DNA of 16,615 nt, taken from positions 1-16,615 of the forward strand of contig JANNMM010000330.1 in the NCBI GenBank assembly GCA_031397915.1. The letters are read 5' to 3'. The number at the start of each line of letters is the position of its first letter. Within the stretch, counting starts at the first letter, position 1. The notes beneath the pieces were generated by a model. The model made no database searches. It saw only the letters and a program-made list of their open reading frames with translations, and had not been told where the DNA came from. Source of the stretch: JANYCG01 sp031397915 (GTDB taxonomy: Bacteria; Pseudomonadota; Gammaproteobacteria; Burkholderiales; Burkholderiaceae_C). Positions 13,235-16,615 of this stretch are shown here, one piece after another. Position numbers and translations under genes: made by a program.

Positions 13235-14529
13235 GCCGCAAGGGCCCTGGCGAGCTCCCTAAAAACCCGCTGCAGCCCAAAAGCGCTCTGCGGCACCTGC
13301 GGGCCTCAGACGCGCGCAGCATCGCGTTGCTGGCAACCCAGGCGACACGGGGTGTGGCGGGCATCTCTGAAGGTGTACACCAGGCGGTGTGGCGAACCCT
13401 GGGCGCATCTGCCAACAAATCCGCAGGAAAACCTCTCGGCCAAACCCGCGGCATCACGGGGCTGGTTTACCAAGCGATACGGGGCGTCACGAACTGGGTT
13501 GAAAAGGGGCTGGACGCGACGTTGACCAAATTGCAGCCGTTGTTTGAATCGGCAGACCAGGCGGCTATCGAAAGCCCTGAGCGTGCCGCCGTGTTGGCAG
13601 CGTTGAACGGCGTGTTGGGCGACCATTTGGCAGCCAGCGGCAACCCTTTGGCGACGCCCATGACGCTGCGGCATCAAGGCCAGCCACTTGATTTTTCTGC
13701 CCTGCCTGCCAACTTCCAACCCACCGGCAAGGTTTTACTGGCGATCCACGGTCTGTGTATGAATGACCTGCAGTGGAACGCTGCGTATAGCGGCGCGGGC
13801 GCCACGCAGGCGGTAAACCACGTTGAAACGATTGCAGAAAACCTGGATTACACCCCTGTTTACCTGCGTTACAACAGCGGCCTGCACACCTCCCAAAACG
13901 GCCATGAACTGGCGCTCCAGCTGGCGCAACTTTTCAGGGCATGGCCAGTGCCGGTTCAGGAAATCACCGTGCTGGTTCACAGCATGGGCGGGCTGGTGAT
14001 TCGCAGCGCGCTTCATTCCGCCACACAAGGGGGCCTGGACTGGCCACCTTTGCTCAAAAGCATCGTGTTCCTGGGTACGCCCCACCACGGCGCGCCGCTG
14101 GAGCGTGCCGGCAACTGGATCGATGTGATTCTGGGCAGCACACCCTACTCCAGGCCCTTTGCAAAATTGGGCCAATTGCGAAGCAGCGGCATCACCGATT
14201 TGCGCTATGGCCATGTGCTGGATGCCGACTGGCAAGGCCATGATCGTTTTCGCAGAAAACCCGACAGCCGTTTGCCGCTGCCGCTGCCCGAGGGCGTCGC
14301 CTGTTACACCGTGGCGGCAAGCACCGCCGCCAAACGCCAGCCACTCGCAGAACGTCTGGTGGGCGACGGCCTGGTGCCGCTGCCCAGCGCGCTAGGCCAA
14401 CACGACAACCCGGCGCACCACCTGGCGTTTGACAAAAGTTCGCAATTCATCGCCTACAACACCAACCACATGCAATTGCTCAGCAGCCCCCAGGTTTCGC
14501 AGAAACTGGCGGAATGGTTGGGTTCTTGA
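13231..14529 (+). CDS. PGAP1-like alpha/beta hydrolase (putative esterase/lipase)
   Basis: The 432-residue protein has a serine-hydrolase domain in its second half: oxyanion strand VLLAIHGLCMN (168-178), nucleophile elbow HSMGG (Ser251, 250-254), LGTPHHGAP (281-289), then Asp379 (VGDGLVPLPS) and His413 (TNHMQLL) as probable triad members. This pattern resembles PGAP1/lipase-class 2 hydrolases acting on hydrophobic esters. Residues 1-165 are a basic, largely helical region of unknown role without a clear signal peptide. I chose GTG at 13231, which overlaps the RidA-like stop as GTGA; a GTG at 13213 would add six residues. It ends the plus-strand chain, and its stop codon sits inside the candidate heat-shock promoter of htpG. 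Whether it serves the catabolic pathway or is an independent lipase is unclear. Confidence 0.85.
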   Translation: MSRKGPGELPKNPLQPKSALRHLRASDARSIALLATQATRGVAGISEGVHQAVWRTLGASANKSAGKPLGQTRGITGLVYQAIRGVTNWVEKGLDATLTKLQPLFESADQAAIESPERAAVLAALNGVLGDHLAASGNPLATPMTLRHQGQPLDFSALPANFQPTGKVLLAIHGLCMNDLQWNAAYSGAGATQAVNHVETIAENLDYTPVYLRYNSGLHTSQNGHELALQLAQLFRAWPVPVQEITVLVHSMGGLVIRSALHSATQGGLDWPPLLKSIVFLGTPHHGAPLERAGNWIDVILGSTPYSRPFAKLGQLRSSGITDLRYGHVLDADWQGHDRFRRKPDSRLPLPLPEGVACYTVAASTAAKRQPLAERLVGDGLVPLPSALGQHDNPAHHLAFDKSSQFIAYNTNHMQLLSSPQVSQKLAEWLGS

Positions 14530-14551
14530 AAAAATGCGCCATCGCCCATAA
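14525..14551 (+). promoter_or_regulatory. Candidate sigma32 (RpoH) heat-shock promoter of htpG
   Basis: CTTGAA at 14525-14530 and GCCCATAA at 14544-14551 are separated by 13 bases, matching the sigma32 pattern CTTGAA, a 12-15 base spacer, then CCCCATnT with two mismatches. The predicted start would be near 14558, giving a leader of about 50 bases. The -35 box contains the TGA stop of the preceding hydrolase gene. htpG is a classical sigma32 target. Confidence 0.65.
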
Positions 14552-14610
14552 TTGAGGGTTGCCCGAGCGCTACCCCTTGGCGTTCCAGTTTTCACTTGTT
14601 ACCCACAGAA

Positions 14611-16615
14611 ATGACCAAACAAACCCTCAATTTCCAGGCCGAAGTGGCCCAGCTGCTTCACCTTGTCACCCACTCGCTGTATTCCAACAAAGAGATTTTC
14701 CTGCGCGAGCTGATCTCCAACGCCTCGGACGCCTGCGACAAACTGCGGTACGAAGCCATCAACAACACCGGTTTGTACGAAGACGCCCCCAATCTGGAAG
14801 TGCGCGTCTCGTTCGACAAAACCGCCAAGACGTTGACGATCACCGACAACGGCATTGGCCTCACCGAGCAGGAAGCCATCGACAACCTGGGCACCATCGC
14901 CAAGAGCGGCACCAAAGAGTTTGTCAGCAAGTTGAGCGGCGACCAGAAATCTGATTCGCAACTCATCGGCCAGTTTGGCGTCGGCTTCTATTCCGGCTTT
15001 ATCGTGGCCGACAAGATCACCGTGGAGTCGCGCCGCGCTGGCACGCCCGCCGCCGAGGGCGTGCGCTGGGTGAGTGATGGTGGCGCCAGTGGTGGTGGCG
15101 CGTTTGAGGTCGAGACCATCACCCGTGAGAAACGCGGCACCAGCGTGATCCTGCACCTGCGTGACGACGTGGCCGACGACTACACCAGCCAGTGGAAAGT
15201 CAAAGGCATCATCAGCAAGTATTCCGACCACATCAGCCTGCCCATCCTGATGGAAAAGGAAGAGTGGAAAGACGGCGATCTGATCGACCCGAGCGATGAC
15301 GCGACCAACCCCAAATCGGGCCGCCAGCCTGGTGGCATGGTCAAAACCGGTGAGTGGGAAACCGTGAACAAAGCCAGCGCCATCTGGACGCGGCCCAAGA
15401 AAGACATCACCCAGGAGCAGTACGACGAGTTCTACAAAGCCATCAGCCACGACTTTGAGCCGCCGCTGGCTCATACCCACAACCGCGTTGAAGGCAGCAC
15501 CGAATACACGCAGCTTTTGTACATCCCGGGCAAAGCGCCGTTTGACTTGTATAACCGCCAGACCAAGGCCGGCATCAAGCTGTATGTGAAACGCGTCTTC
15601 ATCATGGACGACGCCGAGGCGCTGTTGCCCACCTACCTGCGTTTCGTTAAAGGTGTGGTTGATTCCGCCGATTTGCCGTTGAACGTGAGCCGTGAACTGC
15701 TGCAGGAAAGCCGCGATGTCAAAGCCATCCGTGAAGGCTGCACAAAGCGTGTGTTGTCAATGCTGGAAGACCTGGCAAAGAACGACCAGGCGGTCGCACC
15801 CACCAAAGACGCCGACGGCAAGGACGTGACCGACGTGATGACGGCCGAAGAAAAAACCGAGGCCGAAAAGCAATACCGCAAGTACACCAAGTTCTACGCC
15901 GAGTTCGGCGCCGTGCTCAAAGAGGGCATGGGTGAAGATTTCGGCAACAAGGAGCGCATCGCCAAGCTGCTGCGTTTCGCTTCTTCGACGACAGACACCG
16001 TCAGCGTGAGTTTTGCCGACTACAAGGCCCGCATGAAGGAAGGCCAGGAGGCGATTTATTACATCACCGCCGACAACGCCGCCGCCGCCAAAAACAGCCC
16101 GCAACTCGAAGTCTTCAAGAAAAAAGGCATCGAGGTGCTGCTGATGACCGACCGTGTGGACGAGTGGGCACTGAACTACCTGCACGACTTCGATGGCACC
16201 CCGTTGCAATCGGTCGCCAGAGGCGCAGTCGACTTGGGCAAGCTGCAAGACGAAGCCGAGAAGCAAGCCGCAGAAGAAGCCGCCGAAACCTTCAAACCAC
16301 TGTTGGCCAAACTCAAGGAAGCGCTGAAGGACAAAGCCGAAGACGTGCGTGTCACCACCCGCCTGGTCGATTCACCGGCTTGCCTCGTCGTGCAAGACCA
16401 CGGCATGAGCACACAAATGGCTCGGCTGCTTAAACAGGCCGGCCAGCAAGCCCCTGACGTGAAACCCGTGCTGGAAGTCAACGCCGAACATGCCCTGGTC
16501 AAAAAGCTCGAAGGCTCGGTGCATTTCAACGACCTCGCCCACATCCTCTTTGACCAGGCGCTGCTGGCCGAAGGTGGCATGCCTGCGGACCCGGCGGCTT
16601 ATGTGAAGCGGGTGA
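14611..16615 (+). CDS. htpG: Molecular chaperone HtpG (Hsp90), 3' end cut by window edge
   Basis: I translated 668 codons from ATG 14611 to the right edge. The N-terminal GHKL ATPase domain shows Glu33 and Asn37 (LRELISNASDACDK), the ATP motif DNGIG (79-83), GTIAKSGT (94-101) and the lid GQFGVGFYS (120-128). The middle domain includes the conserved PLNVSRELLQ arginine loop, and the C-terminal dimerisation region ends near MPADPAAYVKRV, only a few residues from the expected end. HtpG is a cytosolic ATP-dependent dimeric chaperone. It is an Hsp90 without the eukaryotic MEEVD tail. The gene has its own heat-shock-type promoter, so it is independent of the catabolic operon to its left and probably represents conserved chromosomal backbone. 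The Shine-Dalgarno is weak (ACAGAA before the ATG). Confidence 0.98.
   Translation, partial: MTKQTLNFQAEVAQLLHLVTHSLYSNKEIFLRELISNASDACDKLRYEAINNTGLYEDAPNLEVRVSFDKTAKTLTITDNGIGLTEQEAIDNLGTIAKSGTKEFVSKLSGDQKSDSQLIGQFGVGFYSGFIVADKITVESRRAGTPAAEGVRWVSDGGASGGGAFEVETITREKRGTSVILHLRDDVADDYTSQWKVKGIISKYSDHISLPILMEKEEWKDGDLIDPSDDATNPKSGRQPGGMVKTGEWETVNKASAIWTRPKKDITQEQYDEFYKAISHDFEPPLAHTHNRVEGSTEYTQLLYIPGKAPFDLYNRQTKAGIKLYVKRVFIMDDAEALLPTYLRFVKGVVDSADLPLNVSRELLQESRDVKAIREGCTKRVLSMLEDLAKNDQAVAPTKDADGKDVTDVMTAEEKTEAEKQYRKYTKFYAEFGAVLKEGMGEDFGNKERIAKLLRFASSTTDTVSVSFADYKARMKEGQEAIYYITADNAAAAKNSPQLEVFKKKGIEVLLMTDRVDEWALNYLHDFDGTPLQSVARGAVDLGKLQDEAEKQAAEEAAETFKPLLAKLKEALKDKAEDVRVTTRLVDSPACLVVQDHGMSTQMARLLKQAGQQAPDVKPVLEVNAEHALVKKLEGSVHFNDLAHILFDQALLAEGGMPADPAAYVKRV

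Noticed and set aside
14599..15480. Minus-strand open frame of 293 codons opposite htpG
   Set aside because: It is the mirror of the highly conserved HtpG coding sequence, with no domain pattern or ribosome binding site of its own.
1..16615. CRISPR arrays, tRNA or rRNA genes, transposases, attachment sites
   Set aside because: No spaced direct repeats, cloverleaf-like tRNA sequences, rRNA motifs or transposase/integrase motifs were seen on either strand.

Overview
The window is about 60% GC and nearly gap-free. It looks like chromosomal DNA of a betaproteobacterium, probably Comamonadaceae (Rhodoferax, Polaromonas or Variovorax type). This rests on base composition, overlapping gene chains with ATGA, GTGA and TTGA junctions, a catabolic Rieske oxygenase operon beside a nitrate/taurine-type ABC importer, and HtpG sequence style. 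The lineage is an inference; no rRNA or marker tree is available here. No intergenic stretch exceeds 300 bases (the longest is about 130), and I see no tRNA, rRNA, CRISPR array or transposase gene.

Left part, minus strand (1-5816). Reading leftward from 4966: a flavodoxin-fold NAD(P)H:quinone oxidoreductase, the alpha subunit of a Rieske ring-hydroxylating dioxygenase, its beta subunit, a crotonase-fold enoyl-CoA hydratase/isomerase-like protein, a short-chain dehydrogenase (possible dihydrodiol dehydrogenase), and an HSL-type alpha/beta hydrolase that runs off the left edge. Three of the junctions are 4-base start/stop overlaps. A near-consensus sigma70 promoter with two palindromic motifs just upstream lies at about 5007-5067. 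Upstream of it, also on the minus strand, is a class II aldolase/adducin-family gene that may be a lyase or decarboxylase.

Middle part, plus strand (5840-14529). Only 23 bases after the aldolase start, a divergent chain begins: creatininase-family amidohydrolase, ABC ATPase, ABC permease, cytosine-deaminase-like metal amidohydrolase and FAD-linked (GlcD-type) oxidase, all overlapping. After a 97-base leader come the NMT1/THI5-like periplasmic binding protein, a second flavodoxin-fold oxidoreductase, a RidA-superfamily protein lacking the usual catalytic arginine, and a PGAP1-like alpha/beta hydrolase.

Right end (14611-16615). The housekeeping chaperone gene htpG, almost complete, sits behind a good candidate sigma32 heat-shock promoter whose -35 element overlaps the preceding stop codon. 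It probably marks the end of the catabolic island.

How it may fit together (inference). The binding protein, ATPase and permease import a small planar, probably nitrogen-containing ring compound. The creatininase-like and cytosine-deaminase-like enzymes hydrolyse C-N bonds of a ring or amide, and the FAD oxidase and RidA-like protein handle oxidised or imine intermediates. The Rieske oxygenase, SDR, aldolase/decarboxylase, crotonase and hydrolases then process the aromatic part. No transcriptional regulator, ferredoxin, ferredoxin reductase, ring-cleavage dioxygenase or CoA ligase is visible, so the pathway is incomplete here and its substrate cannot be named from sequence alone.
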